64,000 bases of DNA from Melieria omissa. Taxonomy: Eukaryota > Arthropoda > Insecta > Diptera > Ulidiidae. Position numbers and translations under genes: made by a program. Location: NCBI GenBank assembly GCA_963971225.1, contig OZ020267.1, forward strand, positions 106,417,892 through 106,481,891. Direction: 5' to 3'. Below are positions 1 to 10,463 of this stretch, piece by piece. A model generated the notes under the pieces. It saw only the letters and a list, made by a program, of their open reading frames with translations, ran no database searches and was not told where the DNA came from. Numbering within the stretch: the first letter of the stretch is position 1; each line of letters opens with the position of its first letter.

Positions 1-1090
1 GAAAAAATGGACATTGTGGCATTCCATTTGGGAACATTTCATGTACGAGTTGTGCGTATGTGAATGTGTTTGTGGGTGGGTGCCTGCTAAAGGGTTAACA
101 ACAGTGCCAGGCAAATAGTTACGCTTGTTTTTGGGCAACGGCCGAGGTTAAGGCACTCACAACGAGCAACCCGAGTGTGCAGAACAACCGCACAAATTGG
201 TTTTATTTTTCATGCATTGCTCGCATATTTTTGTCCACAATTTTCTTATTTGTATTGCTTTATTTATTTCGCTACCCATTTCATTTCTTTACATTTTATA
301 TACTTTATTATTTGACTGCTTTTTTTTTGGTTTTTCTTGTAGGGTTCATATTGCCATTCGAGCAGTGTTGCCAATTCATTATACCAAATAAACACAACAA
401 TATGCGTCGCAAACTACAAATTACTGTCTCGCATTCTACAGCAATTTTCTTACATTTTTTTTAGCCCAACTTTTGGCCATTTACATTCAACCATTTGGTT
501 TCGCAGCGCCAGCCAAAGCCATTCTCACCTTCTATGCTTTGCTTTTGGTTTTTTCTTCGTACACCTTTACAAATGATTCGCTCTTGAGGCTCTTTTCACA
601 TTTTCATTTCTCGCAAATTGACGTTTCTTTTTGTTGGCAAATTTAATTGTTTCAGCCAACGCGAATCGAGCCTTTTTCGACCGAACGTTTTTTTCTACTC
701 AACGCAATGGGTTCTTTGCTGTTGTAGTCGTTTTCCTTCCAGTTCTCAATCCCTTTTGTTATTTCAATTGATTCTCCTAATTAATTACTTTATTTGGTAA
801 TTTTTTTCGTATGCATCTTTTTCGTCGGCCCATTTTGGCCAGTAAACAGTCGAAAATGTTTGGGTGTTTTATCGGTGGACTATTTCGGCTTCAAGTGATG
901 AGCTACCTTTCAAATCTGAGCCTCAGTTGACAAATTTTTTCAGTTTGATTAAATTTTTTTAAATCATTTTTCAAATCATGTTTTCAAATATTTTTTTTTA
1001 ATTTTATCAAATAATTTTTAAAATATTTTTTTACATAAGTTTTCAAATAATTGTTTCAAATATTTTTTTCAAATAATTTTTTAAAATAAT
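1..1090. other. non-coding AT-rich DNA, no gene seen
   Basis: Only short chance reading frames rich in Phe and Leu from T runs are present. No domain, splice-consistent exon chain or RNA gene was recognised. The last part (about 930-1,090) is made of T-rich runs of the TCAAATAATTTTTT type that lead into the duplicated block that follows. Confidence 0.6.
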
Positions 1091-1097
1091 TTTTTCT

Positions 1098-1690
1098 AGA
1101 AAAACACATTGCTTTCTCTATCTTCGTGGCTAATTTTTTCGAATCATTTTTTCTTAGAAGAACACATTGCTTTCTCTATCTTCAACTCTTGAGAAGAAGA
1201 AGAATTTCGGTAATTTCCTATGAAATTAGCTGTCCATTTGTATCTCGTATCTCACAAAATACTTAACCAATTTTAAAAATTCTTTCAGCATTTGTCAACA
1301 TTTTTCAGCACCAAAAATATAAAATTAATTAAATTTTGAAAATTGCAATTTTTTCAAATATTTTTTTTTTTAATAATTTTTTTAAATAATGTTTTCAAAT
1401 AATTTTTTCAAATAATTTTTTAAAATATTTTTTTCTAGCAAAACACACTGCTTTCTCTATCTTCAAGACTAATTTTTTCTAATCATTTTTTTCTAGGAGA
1501 CGACAGTGCTTTCTTTATCTTCAACTCTTAAGAAGAAGAAGAAGAAAGTAGGTAATTTCCTATGAAATTAACTCCCCATTTGTATCTCGTATCTCACAAA
1601 ATACTTAACTAGTTTTAAAAATTCTTTCAACATTGGTCAACATTCTTCAGCGCAAAAAATATAAAAATTATTTAATTTTGAAAATTGCTT
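1098..1690. repeat. two-copy local tandem duplication, about 340-bp period
   Basis: The block from about 1,098 to 1,345 recurs at about 1,435-1,689 with moderate divergence. Both copies carry the same order of landmarks: ACACA(T/C)TGCTTTCTCTATC, a GAAGAAGAAG run, TTTGTATCTCGTATCTCAC, CAAAATACTTAAC, then AAAATATAAAA and a closing TTTTGAAAATTGC. No coding potential is seen. It is a diverged tandem duplication rather than a recognised transposon. Confidence 0.85.
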
Positions 1691-1864
1691 TTTACTTGAA
1701 GAATCTACAGGCCCGATACCGAAAGCCTGTCTCAAGCCATTGAAAAGCCAGCTAGAGTTCAACAGAATAGTTTAGTTCAAGCAACGATTTTTGTGGACAT
1801 ATCGGGTTGCACTGAAAACATTATTAGAACCCAAATTAATGAAATGGAAAATTATGTATTTCTT

Positions 1865-1913
1865 GCTTCTTCTTCTTCTTCTTCTTCTTCTTCTTCTTCT
1901 TCTTCTTCTTCTT

Positions 1914-1943
<30 letters not shown>
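1865..1943. repeat. (TTC)n microsatellite
   Basis: About 26 uninterrupted TTC/CTT units. The reading frame across it gives a poly-leucine run that is a by-product of the repeat. Confidence 0.97.
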
Positions 1944-1944
<1 letters not shown>

Positions 1945-1959
1945 ATCTGCTTACTGCTT

Positions 1960-3030
1960 CTTTAAGTCTCCATTTGCCATTTTCAGTGATATTTCGTCGC
2001 CGCAGAAAACGAATGTCGTATGTTCCATTGAAATTAATAGCACATACGACAATCGTTTTCTCAAGCGACGATCTGTTGGCATTAAGGCTGTCCAGAAAAT
2101 AATAGAATCTAAAGTAGTAACTTCAGAGATTGTAAAGAAGTTACTGATGTCTATTGATCGATACTATGTCTATGATCTTTTCTTGGCGTTCAGACTGTCC
2201 TGACGGCAGTAGAACCCAGAGCAGTGAAATCGGAGATTGTAAAGATGTCACTAAAGCCCATTGATCGAGACTTATTCCATAGCTTTATATTCCATTAAAT
2301 GTTTCTCTAGTTCACTCCTCTTCTTCTTTAAGAATCTATTTCCTATTTTCAGTTACTTCAAATGACAATCTTTGTTGACATTCAGGTTGTCCAGGAGGCA
2401 TTAGAATCTAAAGAAGTGATTTCATAGATTTTAGAGATATCACTGATATTCATTGATCAACCCTGCTATCATAGCTTTGGATTTCTTTAGATGTTTTCCT
2501 GGTTTACTCCTCTGTTTCTTTAGTTACCTATTTTCTATGTTCAGTAATTCCAGCGACAATCTTTTTTGGCGTTCGGGCTGTCCTAAAGGCAGTAGAACAA
2601 AAAGCAGTGATATCGGACATTGTAAAGATGTCACTGATGTCACTCATGTCCATTAGTCGAGACTTATTTCATAGCTCTGCACTTCTCACGACGCTTTCCT
2701 GGTTCACTTCTGTGCTTCTTACTTACTTACTTGGATACTTAACATTTCCTAATTTCAGTCAGTTCAAATGACAATCTTTGTTGACATTCAGGTTATCCAG
2801 AAGACAGTAGAACCCAGAGAAGTGAAATCGAAGATTGTAAAGATGTCCCTGATGTCCATTGATCAACACTTCCATCATAGCTTTAGATTTCTTTAGATGT
2901 TTTCGTGGTTCACTTCCGGGCTTCTTTAAGTCTCTATTTCCTATATTCAGTCAGTTCAAGCGACGATCTTTGTTGACATTCAGGTTGTCCAGAAGGCTTT
3001 AGAATCCAAAGAAGTGACTTCGGTAAAAAA
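1960..3030. repeat. diverged tandem repeat, period about 190-210 bp
   Basis: The landmark TTG(A/G)C(A/G)TTCAGGTTGTCC-like sequence recurs near 2,077, 2,183, 2,375, 2,567, 2,780 and 2,971. Each is followed by AGTAGAA(C/T)CC-like sequence, AGATTGTAAAGATGTCACTG, CCATTGATC and a TTTAGATGTTTTCCTGGTTCAC block. Copies are clearly diverged, and one interval is a half unit. No protein-coding pattern is conserved between units. Confidence 0.85.
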
Positions 3031-3320
3031 GTTTAATTCAAGTAAAGAAATGTTGTTCCCTGATGTCCATTAATCACCACTTATTCCAATATTTTTGCAT
3101 TTTTTTTGTTCTCACCTCCTTTTCTTCTGTAACACTAGACGATTTTTTATTTTTGACGATTTTTTATTTTTAAATATCAGTATTTTCTTTAATATTTCTA
3201 TTATCTTTTGTTCTATTGCCTTTAATTTTTTTATGGTGAACAATTTTTTATATTTTTACATTTATTTTGTGAAAAATTAACCAAATTCGATGTGTACTTT
3301 TCAAGATATCAGCGTATATT
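3031..3320. other. AT-rich spacer, no gene
   Basis: T-rich sequence between the tandem array and the solo LTR. Nothing recognisable. Confidence 0.6.
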
Positions 3321-3324
3321 ATAT

Positions 3325-3790
3325 TGTAACGATGAGGAACTCTGTCGCTGTGCTATGCATGAATGCTTTTACGGGCATACTTTTAGGCACACACTTTAGA
3401 GTACGGCCAGCTTGCTATAATTTCGATATGGCAAGGATGGCTCGCGATGGTAATGGGATGTGCGAACGATTGAGAGATAGGCTAATTGAATGTGCGAGAA
3501 CGATCGAGAGATAGTCCAACTGGAATGTGCAAGAACAATCGGAACGATAACCAGGCAAGTATAAAAGGCAGCCGGGTGCAGCGCAGAGATGAGTCGGATT
3601 TAAGTAAGCAAAGGGGGAACATGCAATAGTCCAATAATTAGTAGCAACTGTAAAGACAAACAAGTGTAAATGTGTAAATAAAGTGATTGCTGGTTTTGAA
3701 CTGCGTTTGCGCTGAATAATTGAAGTGGTTTTATTTTTCAAGCACAATCCAGAGATCCGAAATAAGCCTATAGAGAACTCATTCTCAACT
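3325..3790 (+). mobile_element. solo LTR, gypsy-like family, decayed 3' end
   Basis: It begins TGTAACGATGAGG directly after ATAT, as do the related copies at 35,355 and 35,795 and the reverse copy at 21,738-22,152. It contains GCATACTTTTAGGC at 3,375-3,388, a promoter-like TATAAAAG at 3,560-3,567 and an AATAAAG poly(A)-signal-like stretch near 3,676. The better copies end CGTAACA; here the end is degenerate around 3,790 and the right-hand ATAT is not visible. No internal gag or pol is attached, so it is a solo LTR. The family is inferred from the 4-bp ATAT target duplication of the sister copies, which suits insect gypsy-type elements. Confidence 0.8.
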
Positions 3791-6700
3791 CAACTCGGAA
3801 ACTTGCGGTCTTTCCAGTGTTAAGTATCCATTTTCAGTTGTTTCTCATTTACTTTCAACTCATTTCAAATCGGTTGCATTAGTCTTCATTTCATTCTAAC
3901 CTCTAACTCCCAATTGTAGGGTATTGCCACCTCGTTGTTCGCCAACATTTCTCCCGCGTTTTGCTGTAGCCAGCATATTTAATCCGTTACCACCGTTTCT
4001 GCCAATACAAAAGCACATTTTTAATTGATTGTACACTTACCTGTTTGGCTCGCACAGCAAAACGCGTCGCTTGTCCTGTGCCCCGTCACACCCTACGCGC
4101 CGCTGTGTTGCCTTTATTTTTGGCTCAATAGCGCATTCCCTTTCGCTTTGCCACCAGTTCATTTGTATTGATATACCTTACATACACTTTTTGCTTAATC
4201 CGTTGTTTCCGTTTTTCATTGCATCTCCGCTTCCCCGCGCTGCAATGCCGTTTCCACGATAAAACGCGGCAGCGCCTTTGTATAATTTTTTTTGTTTTTG
4301 TACACTGATGCCTTTTTTACTAGTGATATTGTTTTTGTTTTTATTTTATCCCTTGCAATTGGCAAATGGCTGAATGACAGGTATTTTAAGTTGTCAACAC
4401 GCCGGCCAAGCAGCAATTTTTCGCTCACACAGCCAGCAATCAGGCACTCGGCCAGGTTCAGCGGCAGCCAATGCCTCTATGTATGTGTATGTGTGTGTGT
4501 GTTGGTATTTATTTTTTTCCTCCAATTCATTTGGCGTTCATTTTTGCGTTTAATTGTATGTTTTTTTCTGGTGCTGGCGCATTTTTCTTGAATACATTTA
4601 ATTAATTTCACAGTCCACGCAAAACCCACTTGGCGTCGCCATTTGTCACCGCCGATTTTTTTTGTGTTTTGCCCCACCGAATTTTAATTAAGTGCAAATT
4701 AATAAAACCCAACAGCCATAATAAACAAACCTGCTTATAAAATTTTCACCCCTGCATGGTGCCGACTGCTGATCGGGTGCGGGTTAACACCGCAATTGTG
4801 GTGAATTTTATGGTTTTCGATGTGTTCATCAATGGGGCTTTTTTTAATTATCACACGCTTCATTTGCATCGTTATTGCGGCATTAATGTCTGGACAAAGG
4901 ATTTGCATTGTTATTGGATTTGTTGTTGTTGTTAGAGCGGTTGTACGCATTGTACAATGAAATAAAGTGCAAGGGAATCGAGTTAAGTGCTTTAAGTGCT
5001 TTAAGAACAAATTTCAGATGACTTCTTTGCGGATTGGTACAAAATCTTATTGCACGCTTAAAAGTGTTGTCAAGCCTAAAAGTATGCCATTAAAATTTTT
5101 TTAGTGCCAGTCTGTCATGGCAGAAGTTGCTAACGAACATTTCTCGAGGCATATTTTTAGGCTGACAACGAATAATGAGTGCGTATATATAAAGTTTGGA
5201 AAGAAGTTTTAAAAGAAATCCATTATTTTGACGCCGAAGGCTTTATTTAAGATCAATAAACTAGCGATCTCTCTCTTTCTTAGCGTTGACGTCCCTTTGT
5301 GTCGATCAAACTGAACTTCAAGCTTTAAGTTGAAGGATGCTAAGCCACTCTGTGCAAATGAACACAACTGCAATAACGCCGGGAAACCAGGCAATCAACA
5401 ATTCAAAGTGAAAAGTTATTGAAAAATAAAAAAAAATTCTATACAAATATTTACAAAATAAAAAAAATTATAAAACTTTTTTACTAAATCTGCTTCAAAG
5501 ATAATTAATACAGTTAATCTACAAAAATGCTAAAAAAAATATTTTTTGTTTAGGTGCCATCAAAAAAAAAATACTGTGAAAACATTCAATTAACAAATAA
5601 TAAAATTTGTTATTGAATTTGTTCTAAAGAAAAAAATTCACATAATTAATTAAGCAAAACATTAAAAAAAATATTATTTTAATATTTACTCAAAAGCAAT
5701 AAACCTAACATTTTGTGTAGGTAACTTTTTTACAAATGCATGAAACATAGACTTTAAAAATTTGTAGTGCAAAATAATCAATAATTATTAATATTAATTT
5801 TTGCACAGCTCGAAGCTTCAATTGCTGCAAAAATGCAATAAATTTTTAAATTTCCAATACAGCAATTTTTTTTTACAATTTACAATTGAAATAATTGTTA
5901 CTGTTGTTGCAATGACAATAATAGCCAACGTTATTGTAGTTGTTGTTTTTTTTTTTGCTGTAGGCATTGTTGTTGTTGCATTAATTGTTACATTTCCAGC
6001 GCTTAGAAACAAACACAATTAAAACTCCAAACAACAAAAAACAACAACGATGGCAACTATTGTAAACAACTGTGGTTATTGTTGTAGTTATTGTTGTTGT
6101 TGTTGTTATTGCTGTTGATGGCATAGCTGCCATTTGCTGCTGCTGTTGCAATTTTTCTCATACGCATTGCAAATTGAACTGTCACACGTTAGATGAGTTT
6201 GTTTGTTGTTGCTTTTGTTGGCAGTATTTGCTCGTTTTACTGTCATTGTTATTATTGTTGTTGTTTTTGTAGCGCAATTACAAACCGTTTTGCAATTTAT
6301 AAATCAACACGCCGCACATACACACACGCACACACACAAACACAGACACATACACACAAACTCGCACATGGCCGCGGCCATTGTTTTTGTATGCAAATTG
6401 CCAACGCGCCCAAATCGATATCCGGCCTATGACCGTCGCTATGACCAGCTCAGCTGCTGGCAGCTAAAACTATTTCAATAAAATCGCTTTGCAAAATTAT
6501 TTTGTCACACATAGCCGAAATAGCGGAAAAGCGATTTTTGGCCGAAAATCGGAAATTTCGCGGTTTTGATTGAATGGCAGTTTTTTACACGGTACAAAAA
6601 AAAAATAAATTTATTTTTTCTTAAAAAAACTTTCAATATGCAAATTTTGCGCATCTGACTCAAACTGAGATTTTTTCCTAAAAAAAAAATCGCATGCAAT

Positions 6701-7300
6701 ACAAAACTTGCATGCAATAAATTTCAAAGACAACACTTAAAAAATATTTTTTGCTATTGTTGGTATTTCTTAGCACTTCAAATTCGCATATTATATAAGA
6801 AATTTAAAAAATCGCATGCAATAAATAACATTTTCTAAAAACAAACATTATTTTGTTCACTGTGTACACACTGCAGCCATTGCAAAATCATTCAACAGCA
6901 ATGCTTTTCTAGCCCAGAAAAGCGTCATACTGTCAATAGGCCACTTGTGTCTAATTTAAATGCTGTAAATTTTCACTCATAGATCGAGTGGCGGAAAATT
7001 GTGCGCTGCTGCTGGTGAGGTCATGGGTCAATTAATGCGAAATTGTTTTGACATTTTGTGTGCCGGCAGCAATTACTTTTTATGAGCCAAGCAAACAACC
7101 AGAGCCTCGGACAGTCAGTCGAGCGGCCGACATGCAATTTAAGGAAATTGTTTATTTATTATTTTGGACTGGATGTGTGTGTTTGTATGTGTGCCTGTGT
7201 CTATGTGAATATATACGCAAAATAGCCAATTTTAGATAGTATACTTTCTATGTATACTTTCTATGATGGCAAATGACAACAAATCAAAAGCAAACACAAC
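3791..7300. other. non-coding DNA, no gene seen
   Basis: Typical fly intergenic or intronic sequence: TTG/CAA-rich runs (5,900-6,280), a TG run near 4,484-4,501, a CA-rich stretch at 6,317-6,360, and AT-rich DNA at 5,400-5,800. An inverted pair of GCCTAAAAGTATGCC-like motifs lies at 5,067-5,170 and is listed separately. Long frames here are low-complexity artefacts. I see no splice-consistent exon. Confidence 0.55.
5067..5170. repeat. inverted pair of GCCTAAAAGTATGC-type sites
   Basis: GTTGTCAAGCCTAAAAGTAT continuing GCC (left arm, about 5,067-5,089) is mirrored by GAGGCATATTTTTAGGCTGA continuing CAAC (about 5,147-5,168). The arms are about 22 bp with two differences and a spacer near 58 bp. 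The core 14-mers lie at 5,074-5,087 and 5,149-5,162. The same core recurs in the solo LTRs and in the 133-bp array. Confidence 0.8.
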
Positions 7301-7675
7301 AACAATGTAAACTTTAAAAGCAATTTAAGCAAAAAGCAAACTTTAGAGCAGTTGGAAAAAGCTTTATACTGAACTTTAATGCTTTCTAAAGGTTTCATGA
7401 GTATTTTTAACATCTAATTAAATATCCAACTAACATTCAAAGTTGAACTGGAAAAACAAAAGCTTTAAATTAGATTTAATAGAAGTTAAAGCTCACATCT
7501 AAAGCGATATTTATGCGCCAGTAGTAGCTTTCAATAGCTAGAAAAATATTCTAGAAACTTCAATCAGTTCTGCACTTTAAAGCTTTTATCAAAACTCCTT
7601 TAATAGCTTTCATTATCTCACAAACTTCCCAGAAACTTGAACCTTAAGTAAATGCAGAACTTTAAAGCTTCTCTC
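7300..7675. repeat. left part of an AAAGCTT-rich diverged tandem repeat
   Basis: The motif GCAGAACTTTAAAGCTTCTC and its variants occur here and continue on the far side of the copia-type element at 19,154-20,290. The retroelement therefore inserted into a pre-existing tandem array with a period of about 155-160 bp. Confidence 0.7.
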
Positions 7676-7861
7676 TGTCAGAGTAGAGAGGACCAAACGA
7701 AGTAAACCACACGACTGTCTTGTTTCAATGTCTTTAATGGAGTGATTTCATGTACAGAGTATAGCTTACAAGCAAGTGTAATTATGAATAGACAATTAGG
7801 AGTAACTGTATAATGTGGTTGAGTTGGAAGTAAATATGTATGGACTTAGAAGTACATAACA
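7676..7861 (-). repeat. 3' LTR of the copia-type element
   Basis: 186 bp, with TGTCAGAG at its left end and ACATAACA at its right on the plus strand. Read on the minus strand it starts TGTTATGTAC and ends CTCTGACA. It matches the other LTR closely but carries about 23 extra bases near 7,816-7,838. The adjoining minus-strand GAGTGGGAGTTTGTGAGA is the likely polypurine tract. Confidence 0.93.
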
Positions 7862-7927
7862 TCTCACAAACTCCCACTCAACTCAAGTACATTTTACATA
7901 AGTAGAAAATTATACAATACAATACTC

Positions 7928-8583
7928 CTACAAGTCAAAACGTATATTTAACATTTTGCAACAATCTTCATGTTTTTGTTTCGTTAAACATTTCGTAAAC
8001 AAGTCGGCAACATTATCAATAGTAGAAACATATTCAATAGATACATGTTTAGATTCATACAATTCTCTCACATAGTGATACTTTATATCGACGTGTTTAC
8101 TTCTTTTCTTTGTAACTGGGTTACGCACTAAGAACTGCGCTCCCTGATTATCGCAAAATATAACTGTAGGATTCGTACAATATTCAATCAAACCCATTTC
8201 TCGCAAAAGATTTCTATGAAAAATTACTTCCCGCGCTCCTTCACATAATGCGACATACTCGGCCTCTGTTGAGCTTAACGACACGGAACTTTGTTTCTTT
8301 GATTCCCATGCCACTGGACCGCCTGCTATAAATTGTACATAGCCACTATATGACTTACGATCTTCAGCATCAGAACCCCAATCTGCATCCGTATAGCAAA
8401 TGAGCTTTTTGTCTAAACATTTATATTTTATACTAGCATTTTCAGTTTTCTTTATGTAACGCAGTATCTGTTTCGCTGCTGTAAAATGTTCCTTGTGAGG
8501 ATGCGTATTAAACTGCGATAGTTTAGAAAGAGTATGAGCAATGTCGGGTCTCGAAATTACAGCTAAGTACATTAGACCGCCTA
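7928..8583 (-). pseudogene. copia-type pol, C-terminal part with RNase H
   Basis: The minus-strand reading gives GGLMYLAVISRPDIAHTLSK, then an RNase H domain of the copia type (YTDADWGSD, SLSSTEAEYVAL, FCDNQGAQFL, KHVDIKYHYVRE) and ends LNIRFDL just inside the 3' LTR side. The catalytic D, E and D positions are present. It is the direct continuation of the RT frame that stops at 15,547. The separation is caused by LINE A, whose 14-bp target duplication (CATTAGACCGCCTA) is found at 8,570-8,583 and again at 15,547-15,560. Upstream of 8,583 the open frame runs into LINE A tail sequence and is meaningless. Confidence 0.92.
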
Positions 8584-8681
8584 GGTTAGGTAGGTTAGGC
8601 TGGCTGACCCTCGGGGGGGTCTCACATAGACCATGTTGGTCCATAGTGGTACCAGAAAGGTTCTGGAGCTTCAGACCTGTA

Positions 8682-9142
8682 CGTCGGCCTCGATAGTCAA
8701 GCGGGTAGCACGCTGGCTCCTCATACCAAAGGCTCCAGGTTCGATTCCTGGCTCGGGCTGGTGAACAACTCTTCTACTTCTATGGCTATTCACATGAAGG
8801 GAATAAGAATTACAAGAATCACAACTCATCTACTTCTATCGCTATCCACATGAAGGGAATGAGAATTACAAGAATCACACAAGTGCGCTCTTGGCAGGCA
8901 ATGGCAAAAACCTCCAAGTGTGAACGAAAAAAATTGCCAATCGCCGTTCGGATTCGGCGTTAAACTGTAGGTCCCCTCCCCCCCTTTCCCCATCCGCTTG
9001 AAATGTGTGCTGTAACATATGTTGGCAAAAAACAGTGTTGCATACACAGTTCAAAAACGGGTGAAATATGTGGTATCACAATGGGCCTTTCAGGCCTCCA
9101 AGTGTGTCTCTTATAGAGGCAGCCACCGCAACCTAACCTAAC
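8682..9142 (+). mobile_element. tRNA-headed SINE, copy 1
   Basis: It is flanked by a perfect 13-bp target duplication, CTTCAGACCTGTA, at 8,669-8,681 and 9,143-9,155. The head has an A-box-like segment (TAGTCAAGCGGGTAGC, about 8,694-8,709) and a B box GGTTCGATTCC at 8,738-8,748, so it is tRNA-derived. The cloverleaf is imperfect and it is not a functional tRNA. The body carries a tandem duplication of about 63 bp (two GAACAACTC/CAACTCATC to AAGAATCACA units). The 3' end, CACAATGGGCC-TTTC-AGGCCTCC and then CCTAACCTAACC, resembles the 3' end of LINE B. A related, shorter copy lies at 54,165-54,463. Confidence 0.88.
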
Positions 9143-9144
9143 CT

Positions 9145-10463
9145 TCAGACCTGTATGTAGTTTGTCAAAAACGTTTTGCCAAATCTAAGTAAGTCGCTGC
9201 TTTTTTGTTCCGCGACTCTTTCCAAGGAAGGGAACGACGCGGATCCGAGGCAGCTGACCCGTGATCTGTAGAGAGCAGGGCAGTGGCACAGCAAATGCTC
9301 CAGGGTACCCTTGGCACTGTCTTCACCACATCTTGTGCATGCATCACTTGGTACCAAGCCAAGTTTGGCAGCGTGGGACGGTGTGAGACAGTGTCCCGTG
9401 AGTATCCCGGTCAATAGTTTGCAATCATCTCTTCGGAGTGATAGTACAAACTCTGTGTTGTTGACATTATGTTCGCGAAGCATGATTTTTGCTGTCCTGT
9501 GAGATGTAGATCTCTCCCACATGGACGCCGCTTCACGAATCATATTCTCTTCTATTTCCGTCTTGAGCGTGGAGAGGGGTGGATGGATGTCTGGCTCGCT
9601 AACCGTAGGCAGTCGTGCCCCGGCTTTGGCGAGCGCATCAGCCTTCTCATTTCCCTCAACTCCTTTGTGACCCGGTACCCAATAGATAGTGACCACTCTG
9701 TTGCGACAGAGTTCGTCCAATTTGGTTTTGCAGTTCCGTACGCATATCGAGTTTGACAATACCCCAGCTGCTGCTTTTATGGCTGCTTGGCTGTCGATAT
9801 AGATGTTTATTCGAGAGTCTGGAGGGGTGCGACCCATTGCTAGTTGCGCCGCTCTTGTGGCAGCGTGTACCTCTGCTTGGAAGATGCTGCAGTAGTCCGG
9901 GAGCCGGAAAGACTGTTGAAGGTCAAGTTCCGGACAGAAAACTGCAGATCCCACTCCCTCTGTCATCTTGGATCCATCCGTGAACAGGTTATAGGATTGA
10001 CGGCCGGGCTCAAGCCCCTGTCGCCACCCATCCGGTTCTAGGATCACGTGGGGTTTGAAGTTGAAATTGGCTTGAGGTACGGCGTAGTCTGAGCTTTCGC
10101 TCACCCCTGCGTGTAACCTGCTGTGGCCGTAATGTCGTAGCGTGAGCTGTCCAGTTACCTTAAGTCTAAGCGCCGCCTTTTTAGCGACGCTTTTCGCAGT
10201 CAGACCAATTGGATAAAATCCCAAGATTTTGTCCAGTGCCTCTGTCGGAGTGGTGCGCATTGCGCCTGTTATACACAACCCAGCGGCTCTCTGTACAGTC
10301 TCGAGTCTTTTGGCATAGGTCTTCTTGTCCACCGCAGTCCACCATACTATGATCCCGTAGAGCATAATGGGTCTAATCACTGCAGTGTAAATCCAATGTG
10401 TGAGACGGGGGGATAAGCCCCAAGTCTTACCGAGCATTTTCCTGCAAGCGTATAAGGCGTTCA
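9145..10463 (-). pseudogene. LINE A ORF2 remnant: RT C-terminus plus RNase H
   Basis: The frame starts LNALYACRKMLGKTWGL, equivalent to SLNAFYVCQKAFGKKWGL of LINE B, and continues through YGIIVWWTAV and an RNase H domain: LFTDGSKMTEG, FQAEVHAATRAA, IYIDSQAAIKAA, WVPGHKGVEGNEKADALAKA. Catalytic D, E, D and D are all visible. A C-terminal Cys/His cluster follows (CTRCGEDSAKGTLEHLLCHC). There are about 439 codons without a stop, but the endonuclease and the YADD-bearing part of RT are missing because of the deletion whose junction sits at about 10,464. The product could at most supply an RNase H. Confidence 0.9.

Noticed and set aside
1791..2102. 103-codon frame with a poly-leucine run
   Set aside because: It is the (TTC)n microsatellite read in frame.
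8690..8757. Possible tRNA gene
   Set aside because: A and B boxes are present but the acceptor stem does not pair properly and the segment is the head of a SINE with target duplications.
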